From Mermis nigrescens (lineage: Eukaryota; Nematoda; Enoplea; Mermithida; Mermithidae), in assembly GCA_036768485.1 (NCBI GenBank), contig JAVLUZ010000340.1, positions 62,001 to 126,000 on the forward strand: a stretch of 64,000 nt of DNA, written 5' to 3'. Below, in pieces: positions 1 to 11,012 of the stretch. Under the pieces are notes generated by a model. The model worked only from the letters and a program-made list of their open reading frames with translations, ran no database searches and was not told the DNA's origin. Position numbers and translations under genes: made by a program. The first letter of the stretch is position 1. The number at the start of each line of letters is the position of its first letter.

Positions 1-1680
1 TTTTTTGAATTTCGCCTCAGTTCTCGAATGGGAGTGTAAAGAGTGCGAAAATCTGGGTGCGAAAAGACACATTTTAACCGAGTTTTCGACATGTTTATGT
101 CTGCCAACAACTCCAGTTATAGTTTTAGGAAATTTTTTCTGACAGAAATGTACTTCGGATCAAGGGCTATCTTGTGCTTACCAGCAAACTTTTCTACAAT
201 CAATACGCAGTTAGTACCAGGGCTTTGAACTTTACTCTCTAGTGGATGAGTAAAAAAACAGATTTTGTCCAAGATTTCTGTGCCAAAAGTTGGGGTTAAT
301 TATATAAAATAGAAATAAAGTAACTTCTAATGGCTACACGTCGAAGCGAGCCGCGTTCTAAAAAACGTTATATCGAGTTGTTTATGGGGTGTAAAGTTCG
401 AAATCTGAGGTGTAAAATGGGCGAAAAAAAGGTTTTTTCGTATTTTGATTGATAAATCATATCAAATATTTTGCGGAACATAAGTTTGGCACATACAAAC
501 CTACTACAATCGAAGGGCAACAAACTGGCCCGAACCGAAATTATTTACATTCAATGGACGTTAGAATCAGATTTTTAAAGTTTACAATGTGGTGGACAGT
601 GGAAAATACGTGTTTGTACATTTTTTGTTCGCCACTTTCTCTGTTCAGAAGTCGGGCGAGGTCGAATAGGATAAAAATAAAGTAAAATTCTAGTTTTTTT
701 CCACGTAAAATCAGAATTGAGAATCTGTCTATTAGTATTCTCTACACTTAGTAGTTTTGTAAAGTTTGCACAATTCATTTGTTGATCAATCGCGTTTAGT
801 TCGGAATTGGTGGACGGCCCTTATTCTATTACTCGGCTCAAATAATCCAAGTGACTGTCTTTTGATTATTTTCTTTATCGCAAATTCAAACACCCAAATT
901 TCAATTTAAAAATCATAAAAATTATTTCATAATTTTTATGTAAGATGACTGGCTGGTTTAGAGCTCTTTTTTGTTGTTTTCACTGTTCATTGTGCTCGTA
1001 GGAACCAGAAAAGAAATAGTTTTTCGCCATAGGTATTCTATGGCGAAAACAACTTAAAAAAGCTTTTTGCGTTAATTATTATTTTGGTCCAAAATAGGTC
1101 AACTGACCTAGGGCAAAATTCCGGGGCTACTTAATTACTACTGCGTTAGGTTTTTAGGGCATAGCTGCCAATAGCTCCGTAGGTACGGACGAATTTAGGT
1201 CCGAGGAGTTTGAGACCGTAGTTATTGAGGGTCGTGTGGTTGAGTCCGGCGTTTCGCCCTAGCAACTTGACCAGCGCTAAGTGTAGCCAGGTACTTAAGT
1301 AAGTCCCGTAGGTACGTTATATGTCGTTTCCAAGTTAATTTAAATGTGGAACGACCTCTATAACTCACAGGACTGTTTAGAATGTAACATATATTTACTA
1401 TAGCTAATAAAAAATAGTAAACTTTATACTTCCGACAATCAAGAGCATATCTAACTCAGTTTTAAATTCTATGCAGTCTGATTGATTTCAAAAGGTAGAC
1501 GGTTATAAAATCTAGGGAGTCTCTTTTTTAAAACAACATTTTTTAAATTTAGAGGCAATTAATTTATGTTAAGAACAATATTGTTTTCCGCGTTCTTGGA
1601 CTGCTGTCATTATTGTGGTATGTTACTGTATGTGTTTGCTGACTGATGCACTGAAATCATGCTAATTTAAAGTGGGGTAC
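1..1680. repeat. GTGTAAA-rich repeat family B, left block
   Basis: Bases 1-780 are a diverged copy of the sequence at 16801-17990 and, inverted, of 61630-62330. They share the opening around GAATGGGAGTGTAAAGAGTG and many GTGTAAA/TTTACAC words. Bases 785-905 match 57740-57855. Bases 1380-1560 match 15990-16115, a different module of the same family. Bases 1565-1680 match the flank that precedes MITE copies at 18160 and 58130. No protein of known type is encoded. Bases 1081-1340 have no partner I could find. Confidence 0.75.
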
Positions 1681-2466
1681 TAGCAAAGAAAAATGCTCCG
1701 ATGGAACAAAAAAGATGAATATACTTGGAATTGTGGATTATTAAGGATGTAAAAGGAGGGGACTAGGAAAAATCTACCTAAAGTCGCAAAATCTGCTAAA
1801 AATCACACTTTCTCTAAGCAACGCAAAAAATCGAAGTATATTCTGCGGTCAACACAGTAGAATAAATATTTAACCATAAAAATGATTGAAAAAGCAGCAC
1901 GTTAGCTATGCAGCAGCTATGGGAAATGATATCGAGTAACAGTCTTTCTAAGCCAATTGAATGAAATAGCAAACATCGATGCATCCAAAACAATTGCAAG
2001 AATTGTTGGTTCAAAACAGTAGGAAACGCGTGAGTTGACTTGAAACAGACTGAATGTTGGTACACTAGCATGCCCGTAACGATTGTGTGCACTAATCAAT
2101 CGGCCCCTGCTTTGCTTGCTATAATGCTCATAGCAAAATAAAACAACTTTAAATACAATACCACTAAGTTTTCTTTCAATCAGGATACGAAGCTAGTCAG
2201 TGTTGCTACTTGCCAGCAATTAAAAAAAAGGAAACATTATAGATTTCTTTTATTATCTGAAATTTTCGAAAATTATTTAAAAAAACACTTTTTAGAGGCC
2301 GCAGAATATACTTCGATTTTTTGCATTGCTTAGAGAAAGTCTGATTTTTAGCAGATTTTGCGACTTTAGGTAGATTTTTCCTAGTCCCCTCCTTTTACAT
2401 CCTTAATAATCCACAATTCCAAGTATATTCATCTTTTTTGTTCCATCGGAGCATTTTTCTTCGCTA
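1681..2466. mobile_element. TA-flanked MITE family A, copy 1
   Basis: Both ends carry a roughly 165 bp terminal inverted repeat beginning GCAAAGAAAAATGCTCCGAT and reaching inward to a CGAAGTATATTCTGCGG block. The dinucleotide TA sits at both outer ends, as expected for a Tc1/mariner-type target duplication. The interior (about 450 bp) encodes nothing recognisable. It has the same orientation as copies 6 and 7 on the plus strand. Element boundaries are visible by comparison with six other copies in this window. Confidence 0.85.
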
Positions 2467-3213
2467 GTATATATATAGTTATCGTAACCCTCGGCTTACT
2501 GTCGATCAAAATTCTTAAAAGAATGCACAAAGTTATGTGAAACGGTCTATAAGAGAAAAGATTTTTCCAGATGTAGATACTACTCGTGGAGTGGTATTTT
2601 GGAATTTCTCCACAATTTTAAGCCCACGTTTTTTCACAATTTCACAATGATAAAAATGCGAATTTACTCAAGTAACGTGCCAACTGACCAGGAGGTTGAT
2701 AACGGTGATTAAAATAAGCAAGAGTGGTGGGATGCTATGAGCGAGGCGAACTAAATGATTCGCATTCGCATCCCATTACTGATGCTTATTTTCGGCCTGC
2801 ACCACTATTTTGGGTGAATCCTTGGGCGAAATTGAGTATTTCGATAAAAGAGGAACTTACAATTTTATTTTAAAAATACGAGAAGGCAGAACAGGGTCTG
2901 GACGGATGAAAAATGGTGCGTCTGAATTTGTGGAAAAGATTTGGGCTAGGTTTCTATACTTTCTGGCTTCTGCCAGGCTAAAGGCGACTCCAATGTTTAA
3001 AGATACGGGATAAGGTTTGAGCCTAGTGATAGCGGGTTCCATTCGCGCAGATTTATACATGGGCATAAGCCTCAGAATTCAAAATTTAAAAACTTCGAAA
3101 CTTAACTCTGCCTACGTTTACGACGTTCGGGTTTGCAGATTTAAGCCTGGGTTATAAAAACAGACTATGTTATTTTTGGCGTGCACATATGGGATGATAG
3201 CCCAAAAAGCTAC
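2467..3213. other. Non-coding stretch, no recognised feature
   Basis: No known repeat partner or gene was recognised. Open frames at 2810-3013 (plus) and 2857-3066 (minus) overlap each other. The minus one lies where the next FASN exon could be, but it does not resemble that family. Confidence 0.5.
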
Positions 3214-3523
3214 CTCAAAGTTATTCGTGATTTCGTTAATTATCAGGAAACCATCGTCACGGAGAAACTGGCTGACTTTGAACAAGTAAGCAACAGGATC
3301 AGCTTGTCTATGCAACGTTCTATCAAGCACGACGACATCCTGATTCACAAATGCATTCGATGGCGTTTGCTTCGAGTTCAGGTCGTAAACGTAGATTTGC
3401 ATGTTATCGGCGGCCCTTTTTTCCTCGTCCAGTTCTTCAACGTGGGGTCCGATGAGAGAAAACTCGCCTTCGCTCACCGGATGTGTTAAAAGATGCATGC
3501 GTAGAAGAGACATCACCAGAGTA
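3214..3523 (-). CDS. FASN: FASN exon: pseudo-methyltransferase core
   Basis: The split Ser codon is followed by TLVMSLLRMHLLTHPVSEGE, then NAFVNQDVVVLDRTLHRQAD, PVAYLFKVSQFLRDDGFLII and NEITNNFE. The S-D-L-V-V-x-x-x-x-L-H and L-x-x-G-G-F-L-L-x-E-x-T-x-N-F-E blocks of the pseudo-methyltransferase in arthropod and other invertebrate FAS are recognisable. The GG of the fold is DG here. The acceptor is TTTTATAG and the donor is GAG/GTAGCT, ending in phase 0. The next exon was not found in the remaining 3.2 kb and probably lies outside the window. A pogo-like element ends about 37 bp upstream of the acceptor. Confidence 0.88.
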
Positions 3524-3559
3524 CTATAAAAGCACATTTAAATTACAATTAGACGATTT

Positions 3560-4041
3560 AACTTGAACCCGCCCACCCTGAGAGACCAAGGGGTTCCGCG
3601 TTTACTAACCAAGTGTGCTTACTAACCGATTTGTCAATTATTTAGGTTTACATGTCGCATACTCGCATAGCGCTGTTGTTGACATAAGTATACTATCATA
3701 TGTCAAAACATTACGGTATACCTCTGAATATATGTGATTTTGACCTTCGCTTTGCACAGAGCGTGTTTAATATTCAAAACAATGTGTTTACTAACCGGAT
3801 TCACTTTAAATAAATTATATAGTCGTTTAATTAGGTTTTCTTCTCGGTTGTTTACTAACTGTGGTCTTTATCACGTTGACCTATACCCACGATCATAAGG
3901 AATCGTGTTTATTATCCATTAAACAAGTGCTTATTAAGCGGGTTTATTACTGTAATAAGTAGTTTGGTCGGGACCGAAGGATAGAGTGTTCATTAAGCGG
4001 GAGTATCTACTATCTGAGTGTTTATTAACGAGGTTCAACTG
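3560..4041. mobile_element. pogo/Tigger-like short element
   Basis: The right end, read on the minus strand, starts CAGTTGAACCTCGTTAATAA next to a TA, the typical start of pogo/Tigger-type ends. The left end has the related ACTTGAACCCGCC. Between them the words GTGTTTACTAACCG, GTGTTTATTA and GTTCATTAAGCGGG recur at least six times, as subterminal repeats would. No transposase remains. The left boundary is approximate. It sits immediately upstream of the FASN exon at 3214-3523. Confidence 0.55.
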
Positions 4042-4053
4042 TACTTATTCAGT

Positions 4054-4506
4054 TGCAGATCTAGGATTTTCCTAAGGGGGTGGAACCCGAACTTTCCCAA
4101 AAACAGTCAAAAATAGGTCCAAAAATTTGCCCTTCACGAGCGAAATGGCGTTTTTTCGGCTTTTTACAGTGTATATTTCAACTTAAAATTACTTTTAACG
4201 CAATATTTTTTTTCGAAAAACATTGAAATTTTCGACAATTTCGGGCGGAAAAATCATTAAATTTCTCTGACTTTAGCGGAAATCTGGCGCGAAGCTTCTG
4301 AAAATTTGTGAACTTTAAGTGGAAGGAGTTAAGAAGCTCGATTTACTGCTTGATTTTTTCTGTATTTGTAGCATTTGACGCTGAATGTCGAAAATTTTTG
4401 ATTGAAAATAGAGGAAAACTATGCTAAAATAGCTGTTTCTGATGTTAAAATTGTTCTGAAACTTAGCAGCGTCCTATCAATGACGTGTAACAGTTGCTCC
4501 CCATTG
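4054..4506. repeat. Repeat family D fragment
   Basis: The segment starting TCTAGGATTTTCCTAAGGGG aligns, with divergence, to 20865-21360. Both share the AAAACAGNCAAAAATA block near one end and AT-rich interior with GAAAATTTG words. No coding content. The right boundary is unclear because a hAT-like MITE is inserted just after it. Confidence 0.5.
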
Positions 4507-4514
4507 ATCTGGTC

Positions 4515-4701
4515 CAGTGGCGGATCCAGGATTTTCCGAAGAGGGGGGCGGTACCCCTAAGGGGGGCGGAACCCTGACTTGGGCGGAAAAATTAGCCGTT
4601 TTAACCCGAAAATCGCTAAAAATCGCTCAAAAATCCTTAATTTTGCGCACTATTTTGGGCCAATGGGGGGGGGGGCGGCCGCCCTCCTAAATCCGCCCCT
4701 G
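4515..4701. mobile_element. 187 bp hAT-like MITE, copy 1
   Basis: Ends are CAGTGGCGGATCC and ATCCGCCCCTG. The flanks carry a perfect 8-bp duplication, ATCTGGTC, at 4507-4514 and 4702-4709. Length is exactly 187 bp, the same as the copy at 50102-50288. A C/G homopolymer near the right end makes sequence there less reliable. It is inserted into the 3' part of the reading frame that starts at 5077. Confidence 0.88.
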
Positions 4702-4709
4702 ATCTGGTC

Positions 4710-5077
4710 CCGGCGTTGAAGGGAATAAACACGGGCTTTATAAAAACCGGATTAGAAAACTGGGCACCAATAAGATCAGTAGGTGTCGAGTTCGTCAGAC
4801 GCATATTGATGGCATCATCAAAAATGCTTGGTAGGTAGCCATGCAAATTGAGGCAATTGTGTAAATTTATAAAATTGATCAAATAAGCTTGGACTTCAGT
4901 GTGGAATCGTTTTAAGTGCTCAAAAATTGGCGTTCCAAGCTCGTAAAATTGCTCAGGGTCGGTACAATCATTAATTTCGTCTAGCAATTCACAGTCACTC
5001 CATCCATCATCATCACTATCATTAATTTCATCAATGGTTTCTAGGTCACTCCGGCTATAATAAGAATCTTGAGACAT
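4710..5077 (-). CDS. Uncharacterised acidic ORF cut by a MITE
   Basis: An open frame starts MSQDSYYSRSDLETIDEIND. It has an acidic N-terminus (SDDDGWSDCELLDEIND) followed by a non-acidic part with no signal peptide, membrane helix or recognised domain. About 122 codons precede the MITE at 4515-4701. Reading on through the MITE gives a proline run that is clearly transposon sequence. Without the MITE and one copy of its duplication, the frame would continue 16-17 codons to a TAA. It may be an accessory protein of a DNA transposon or a chance frame; I cannot tell. Confidence 0.35.
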
Positions 5078-6104
5078 GATTGCAAAAATATTGCAAATGA
5101 TAAAAATGCTATCAACCTCTTCTCATATAATCTTAAAGCGTCCTCCAACCTGCTTATAGCAAATTATTGTGTCATATTGCATCTGTAACTAGCTTTAAGT
5201 TGTAATATATGCTGGTTACTGCATTTACCTTCTATTCACAAAAAAAGCTTTGTTTTGTACAGTTGACCTTGCTGCAACACCTGAGTCTCTTGATTAAACA
5301 ATAATCTTTCATTCAAATTTCTCAATCTTTACCATGACAAAGCATGCACATATGACGCGCCGAATAAAAGATGGGTTGTTTCGTTTTGTTTCTGGTCGCC
5401 CGGTTTTTCGGCGTCGGTTTGTCGCTTCCGATTGTACAATGTAGAAACGTTTAGTAATTAAACTATTTCAATTTGTTTTATTCGCTTGATTGACGCCGAT
5501 TTGGCTTTAAGCTTTTACAGCTAAGTTTTACTTTTACAGTTATTACATCACAGCGCAAAAGCATCGGAACTCCGGCTGGGTGATAAACAGCCTGATATTT
5601 TATTATTAGTTTTTGTAATATTTTCAAAGTATCGAAGCGTTCGGAATTAATTGCATTAAAAGGGAATTGGACCAGACAGGCATTGCTTTCTTAGTTTGGC
5701 ATCGGATCGTTTGAACTCAGTTTGCTGCCAACTTTCAGTTTTTGTTTAGTGAGCGGAACAAAGCTGAAAACGTCAAATTTATCTAAAACTGGGCAGGTCA
5801 CACATCATCTAAACTGCTTATAGCAATTTAGCCTGCTTATAGCAAATAATTGCTTGATTAAAATGTCAATTTAGCCTGCGTGTAGCTTAATCTGCTTATA
5901 GCGATTTATTCTACTTATAGCAAATTATTGCGTCATATGATGTAATCTGTCACGTGTCATTGCCCCTCCTCTTGCTCTCCTTAATCTTATGCGAATTTCA
6001 CAGTAATAAACAAATAATGCACGTGTGGTGGCGGAAGAGTTTTTATGAATGCTTCCTTATGCGCGCTAACTTCATAAAAATCGATTGTGCTGATGCAATG
6101 GGTA
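5078..6104. other. Non-coding, with CTGCTTATAGC repeats
   Basis: The word CTGCTTATAGCAAATTATTG occurs near 5151 and again, in whole or part, five times between 5812 and 5935. A similar TGTCATAT word follows both ends, so the two clusters may be the ends of one old element. The 430 bp between 5330 and 5760 are slightly less AT-rich but encode nothing recognised. Confidence 0.4.
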
Positions 6105-6170
6105 TGCAGACAATTAATCGCCAACAATTAATCGCGTTAACAATTAATCGCCGTGACATGTAATCGCCTA
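6105..6170. repeat. AATTAATCGC short tandem repeat
   Basis: Three to four imperfect copies of a roughly 14-bp unit containing CAATTAATCGCC stand in tandem. A reverse-complement cluster of the same word lies at 7946-8056, so the pair brackets the LINE tail between them. Confidence 0.55.
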
Positions 6171-6187
6171 ATACACTTAAATGTGTA

Positions 6188-7018
6188 ACGTTGTATTTGG
6201 GGTATGGAAATCCTAGAAACAACTACAAACTGGGTTTTCAAGATATAGCTGTTTCTGAAGTATCTATTAAGGATTTGGGAGTGTACATTAGTGATGACCT
6301 ATCTTCTAGCATTCATTGTGTAAACACTGCGTCTAAAGCTTCTCGAGTTGCATCACTGATCCAGAAAAGCTTTGTCTCAAATAATATTGAATTAATGATA
6401 AAAGCTTTTAAAGTCTATGTAAGACCCATTTTGGAGTACAGCTCAGTAGTTTGGAACCCTTATTCGATTAAAGATATCAACTGTATTGAAAAAGTTCAGC
6501 GTAGATTTACGAAAAGAATACTATGGCGACAAGGTGACTCGTCTTACAATGAACGGTTGGCTTTGTTAAATCTTGAAAGACTCGAAACTCGGCGTATTCA
6601 TTTTGATCTTACTTTTGCTTTCAGAATAATCAAGAGACAGTTACTTTCATTTGAAGACTTTTTGAACTCGCACCAGAAAGGGGTACCAGATCGGTAAGTG
6701 ATATAAAGCTTTATATCCGCAAATTTCATTTAGACGTAGGAAAAACGACTTTGCAAACAGGACGGCTAGAATTTGGAATACTTTGCCCCAAAGCATTGTT
6801 GATTGTAGATCTTTTAAACGGTTTAAGGATTTGATTTCTAAACTTTGTTTAGATAAGTTCCTAAAGGGGCGTACGTGAGCGCGATTCGTCTGTACGGCTC
6901 AGCCATTACTAGCTATGCTGTAAACTTTCTTTCGTTCTTTCGACATTATCTTTCGTTAAATCCTTCTTTCATGCAATTTTTTATCGCATTTTCTACGGTA
7001 GTAATTGGCTAATAAATA

Positions 7019-7072
<54 letters not shown>
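6188..7072 (+). mobile_element. LINE 3' end (CR1/L2/Jockey-like) with TTA tail
   Basis: The frame 6191-6697 encodes the region just after the reverse transcriptase core: VSIKDLGVYISDDLSSSIHC, then a KAFKVYVRPILEYSSVVWNP block and IEKVQRRFTKRILWRQ. These are standard for non-LTR elements of the CR1/L2/Jockey group. The final part, NRTARIWNTLPQSIVDCRSF, lies in another frame (6729-6878, ends TGA), so a frame break occurs between 6690 and 6729. The element ends in a (TTA)n run at about 7021-7072, a typical tail for these LINEs. It is 5' truncated and dead. Confidence 0.85.
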
Positions 7073-7075
<3 letters not shown>

Positions 7076-7945
7076 GTCCGTATTTATAGTCAAAACAATA
7101 CTTTACTTGAAACAAAAACTGTCGTTGCAAAATATTCCGAATTTGTCTAAAAATTGAAACTGTGTGACAAGCCACGCAAATAATCAGTAATATCCAGCTC
7201 TCCATAGCTATTCACGATTCTTTGAATACGAGCTGTACAATCTCTATATTTTTTCCTTCCAATGGGAGGCTGTAAGCCGGCCAAATACTGTTAAATCATC
7301 ATTTCGTTTTTACTTTGTTCTAATCGTAGCGCCTTGAAAAATTTCTAAACTGTGGAGTGATGATTTTGAAGCGTTTTTAGCAATCGATTTTCTCGAAGGT
7401 GTAAAATTCTCGACGCTTCGCGCCATATTTTAATGTTTGACTATATATTGTTCCATTTATTTGGGGGGATTCACCACTCCCCTAGAAAAATTTTCAACTC
7501 CCCACAATTTGCGATTTTTTTTTAAAGTTTCCAGAAATTTTTTGAAATTTTCCGAAAATTCGCAGAAAAGGTGCTATTTAAGCGTTCTAGCTAAATATTT
7601 GTTCAAAAGTGTCAAATTTTTGGCGCTTCGCGCAATAAACTCATGTTTTAACTACATTTTGTTCAATTTTTTCGACTTTTTTGATTTTTTTCCGAATTTT
7701 CTTGTGTTATGCTCTAGAAAGATAGAGCATCGTAAGAAACGCCGAAAAACGATTTTATTTTATTTTTATTTTTATTTTTAGGCTCAAAAAAGGCACCTTA
7801 AAATATCACCCCCCCAGAATTCCTATGCTGTGCATGTTGATAATAAGCTAAGCTTAAACATCTACTACTTTCCTTTTTACACACCTTTTTATATTTTTTA
7901 TACAGGTATTTATTTTTGACATGCTTTTGATGACGCTTGGATGTT
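7073..7945. other. AT-rich non-coding stretch
   Basis: No gene was recognised. Two GCGCTTCGCGC-like hairpin words occur (near 7416 and 7621), each followed by an A/T-rich word as in the element at 25414. The ends near 7455 (CACTCCCCTAG) and 7810 (CACCCCCCCAG) hint at a diverged hAT-like repeat. Confidence 0.4.
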
Positions 7946-8056
7946 TACGATTAAATAGACCCACGATTAATTGTGTGCACGATTAACTGTTCTGCGATTA
8001 ACTGTTGGCCTTAATTGTCCGCGATTAATTATTGGCGATTAAGTGTCATGTAATCG
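7946..8056. repeat. GCGATTAATT short repeats (inverted relative to 6105)
   Basis: Six to seven words of the CGATTAA type, spaced 12-20 bp, end with GGCGATTAAGTGTCATGTAAT. The region just after (8060-8150) also matches 6015-6095 in the same direction, including an ACTTCATAAAAA word. Confidence 0.5.
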
Positions 8057-8150
8057 ATGCAATGTAATACACGTTTAGTTGGCGAAAAAGTTTTTTATGA
8101 AAACGATTATACAAAAAACGCACGCTTGTTTACTTCATAAAAAGTTTAGA

Positions 8151-8838
8151 GATCTATTAAGCGCGAAAAATGTTTTTGTGAGCGTAAATAAACGAACAAA
8201 ATGCAACATACTTTAGACTAAACAAATCATAAATAAATATTAAGTATTTAATTTTAATATTTAATGAATTACTGTTGCCCTCCGCTTTTAGTTTAATACT
8301 GAACTTTGCCAAAAAAAGTTTCAGACGAGCTCCATGTATAAAATGTTCAATATCTCTTGAGGTATTGAGAATAAAACAAAACGGCTTAACTTTGGCATAT
8401 TGGTAGCAATTGATATGAGGAATCTAGATCCGAAAACCGCTTGCCTTCATTATTCCTGGATCAAAAGTTTTGACTATTAATTCATACCATTTTAGGCTTT
8501 ATACTTTCATTTGAAGCGTGAACTCAGTCGCGAAAATGACGTCATCAGCGAAAAGTTTTTCAAATTGCCGATAATTTTTTTATGAGGGTTCGCAGAAAAG
8601 TTTACTATGGAGCTAAGAATGAATAAACAAATATAATTAAGCCTTGTGATAAACAAATTAATTAAATAAATAGGTTAGGAATAGATAAATTATAATTAAA
8701 TATCAAGAACTCTTATTTAAAGTAATTTATATAATTTTAATTAGCGACCTTTATCAATTTACAGATTAAAGTGCAAAGTTGCACTAACTTAGGCATGTTA
8801 TAACATATGCGCTATGCGCCCACACTGATGCTATCTGG
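8151..8838. other. Non-coding, no recognised feature
   Basis: AT-rich sequence without a gene, RNA or repeat partner that I could recognise. Confidence 0.5.
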
Positions 8839-8846
8839 ATCACTAG

Positions 8847-9114
8847 CACACATGGGCGTAGGGGGGGGGTTTGGGGGTATGCACCCCCAGAAGTTGAAAT
8901 ACCCCCCCCAGAAATTAAAATACCCCCCCCAGAAATTTTTTTTTGCTTTTTCAGCAATTTTGTTGATGCCATTGGATAGTGCTCGACGAGAAACGTCGAA
9001 AAATGGTGTTTTTCGCCATACAACCACTTTTAAGACAATTTTTTGACCTTTAAAAATTTTTTCACCCCCCAGAAATGTTTTCACCCCCCAGAATTTCGGT
9101 GCTGCCCACCTATG
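8847..9114. mobile_element. hAT-like MITE family C, copy 1
   Basis: Ends are CACACATGGGCGTAG and GCTGCCCACCTATG. Flanks carry ATCACTAG and GTCACTAG, a 7 of 8 match for a hAT-type duplication. G and C runs lie near both ends, and the interior has GAAAAATGGTGTTTTTCGCC. Length is 268 bp. The same family occurs inverted at 14864-15134, and as fragments at 13219 and 31690. Confidence 0.75.
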
Positions 9115-9122
9115 GTCACTAG

Positions 9123-9640
9123 TACTACGGATGTTATTAAAATAGCTCGTTTTATGCAGTAAATCTGCGAAGTCCTGGAAAGAATGACTTAAAAAATATA
9201 ATGAAAATAATGAGAAAGACAGCAGAATTGTAAATCCCCTTGCTCTTGCAGTGATAATAGACTCTTAGACAAAGCAAACTGCATTTAATTTGGTCATGTA
9301 TTCGTGAAGTTATAAGGTCAGATAGGTGATTCGTTCTTTTTATGGCCCACCCTATACTCTTGGGATGAATTAGATCGCCAAACAGCCTCGAGTTTTTTGA
9401 TAGGTTCAATGCAGAGCTAAAAAAATTAATATTTCTGCAGTTTTTCCAAGCTATACATCACATACATTTCGAAATTTGAACCGCAACTTTCAAAAAAATT
9501 GAACCATTAGTTAAAAGCAGAAATTTTAGAAAAGCTTTATTCGATCGTCTCCAATGCGAGCGCCTACGACGAAAAATGCCGAGCAAGTTCGTTTCTTTTA
9601 ATACTAACTTCTATGCTTTATTACTTCCAAAATTTTTCAC
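9123..9640. other. FASN intron, no recognised feature
   Basis: Intron sequence between the family C element and the exon at 9641. The minus frame at 9152-9409 resembles no family known to me. Confidence 0.5.
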
Positions 9641-10024
9641 CTTATTGGTTCTATGCAAGCAATTTTAACCAAGTGGCCCGCCGTATTTTCACACACAACA
9701 TCAAATACGTTCCGCAGTGGTCGATCGTGCCAAAATAAATTCCACAGAATGTCGTTTTCCAAGTCGAGCAAAAATTTACGCTGCAGGGCTGAGCGATCAG
9801 ATTTTAGTTCAGGAACGGATTCCTTCTCAAGCTTATGCTGTTCACCGTTTGTAAAAGTATGTCCATTCATTTGCGTTTCATTCGTCTTGATCCCACCACA
9901 GCTAGATGCAGCTTTAGAAAGCAGACGAGCTAAAAGGCATTTTGGCTTAGCAAGCCATCCATCCAGTGACTTTTGACCAACGAATTTCACCTTGGATTCG
10001 CTGACAACCTTTTCTAGTTGATAT
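9641..10024 (-). CDS. FASN: FASN exon: linker / pseudo-methyltransferase start
   Basis: The split codon gives Arg, then YQLEKVVSESKVKFVGQKSL. A variable polar stretch follows (KTNETQMNGHTFTNGEQHK) and then RKFLLDLENDILWNLFWHDR, PLRNVFDVVCENTAGHLVKI. The last part fits the D-x-x-L-L-x-x-x-L, LK-x-x-LDTA-x-EN pattern just before the inactive methyltransferase fold of animal FAS. The acceptor is TCTTTAAG and the donor is AAG/GTGAAA, phase 2 both sides. The acceptor was chosen because it is the only nearby AG that keeps phase with both neighbours. Confidence 0.85.
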
Positions 10025-10714
10025 CTTAAAGAATTAGAATGCAATGAGATAACTTCGATTCTTGCATGCTAGTACTCTACAGATGCACAGCATTGCCAAT
10101 GTAAGGGTCAGCCGGTCTGGGGGGGGGCAAAAAATTCAAATTTTCGGATTAAAATATCTCAAAAACTGGTATAAGCGCTAAAATAGCGTTAAAACGATGT
10201 TATTATACAATTTCTGGTCAGTTTATAGCACTTTTAAAGAAAATGTTTTCTTCATTTTGACTAATTTATCCGTTTCAATTTCTTATTTTTCCATTCTCAA
10301 GGTGCATGACTGCTAGTACTGTCATACATTTCTAAAACTTTCCTGTTCAGATGAAGAAATTTATAAATTTGATTCAGAAATAAATAAACGGTTACAACTT
10401 CTTATGAGGCTGAGGGGCCTTCAGCCTCCTGAATTGCTAAAGCAACGCATAAAATGCTTCTGCCCTCCAGAATTTTCAATCCGCAAAAAGAAAAACATAT
10501 GCTGTTTTAAGCGGTCTTAACGATTTTTCGGATCAGTCTTATAGCCATTTCTTGACTATATTTGGTTAAAATTTTGATTCTGTAAACAAATAACATCGTC
10601 AGATAAAATTGTACTTTTGACGTGTACTATTGTTTTTGAGCTGAACAAAAATTATAACAAACTTTTTAGGCTAACTCCACACGATTTCAATGCTATTTAT
10701 TTATGGGCAAATAC
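10025..10714. other. FASN intron of 690 bp
   Basis: Intron with GT/AG ends on the minus strand. Nothing else was recognised apart from a G run near 10121. Confidence 0.6.
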
Positions 10715-11012
10715 CTGCATGCCTCTTGCAATTTGAGTCCTGACGACGATTTGAGTGTTTGACGAGCCGCTTCGACGGCCAAAGCCCGACAAACTTGATT
10801 ATACTCCAGCATCTCATCGCGCAACACTTCAAAATCGTCAAAACAACGTCTGTCGATGTAGGGCGAAAAGTAGACTCGTTCCAGAGTCACTTTCTGCGAC
10901 TGGCCGCTCCGTTTGGGCATCGCTTGAACTATGAGGTCACTCGCCTCAACTCCGCCTCCGATGGCGCCTCGCGACTGCAAATGATTGCGAACACGCACAA
11001 ATTGTTTCTCGC
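10715..11012 (-). CDS. FASN: FASN exon: dehydratase end and linker to pseudo-methyltransferase
   Basis: Begins in phase 1 (Gly) with EKQFVRVRNHLQSRGAIGGG, then VEASDLIVQAMPKR, the last strands of the dehydratase in which V-E-I-R-G-L-H is usual. It then carries VTLERVYFSPYID, matching the LEK-x-x-F-x-P-y block at the start of the linker. A helical stretch follows (DEMLEYNQVCRALAVEAARQ). The acceptor is CTTTAG and the donor is CAG/GTATTT, leaving phase 2. The exon is intact. It is slightly less AT-rich than the introns around it, as expected for coding sequence. Confidence 0.9.

Noticed and set aside
2857..3066. Minus-strand frame placed where the next FASN exon could be
   Set aside because: Its protein does not match the pseudo-methyltransferase continuation and no donor or acceptor pair in phase 0 was convincing.
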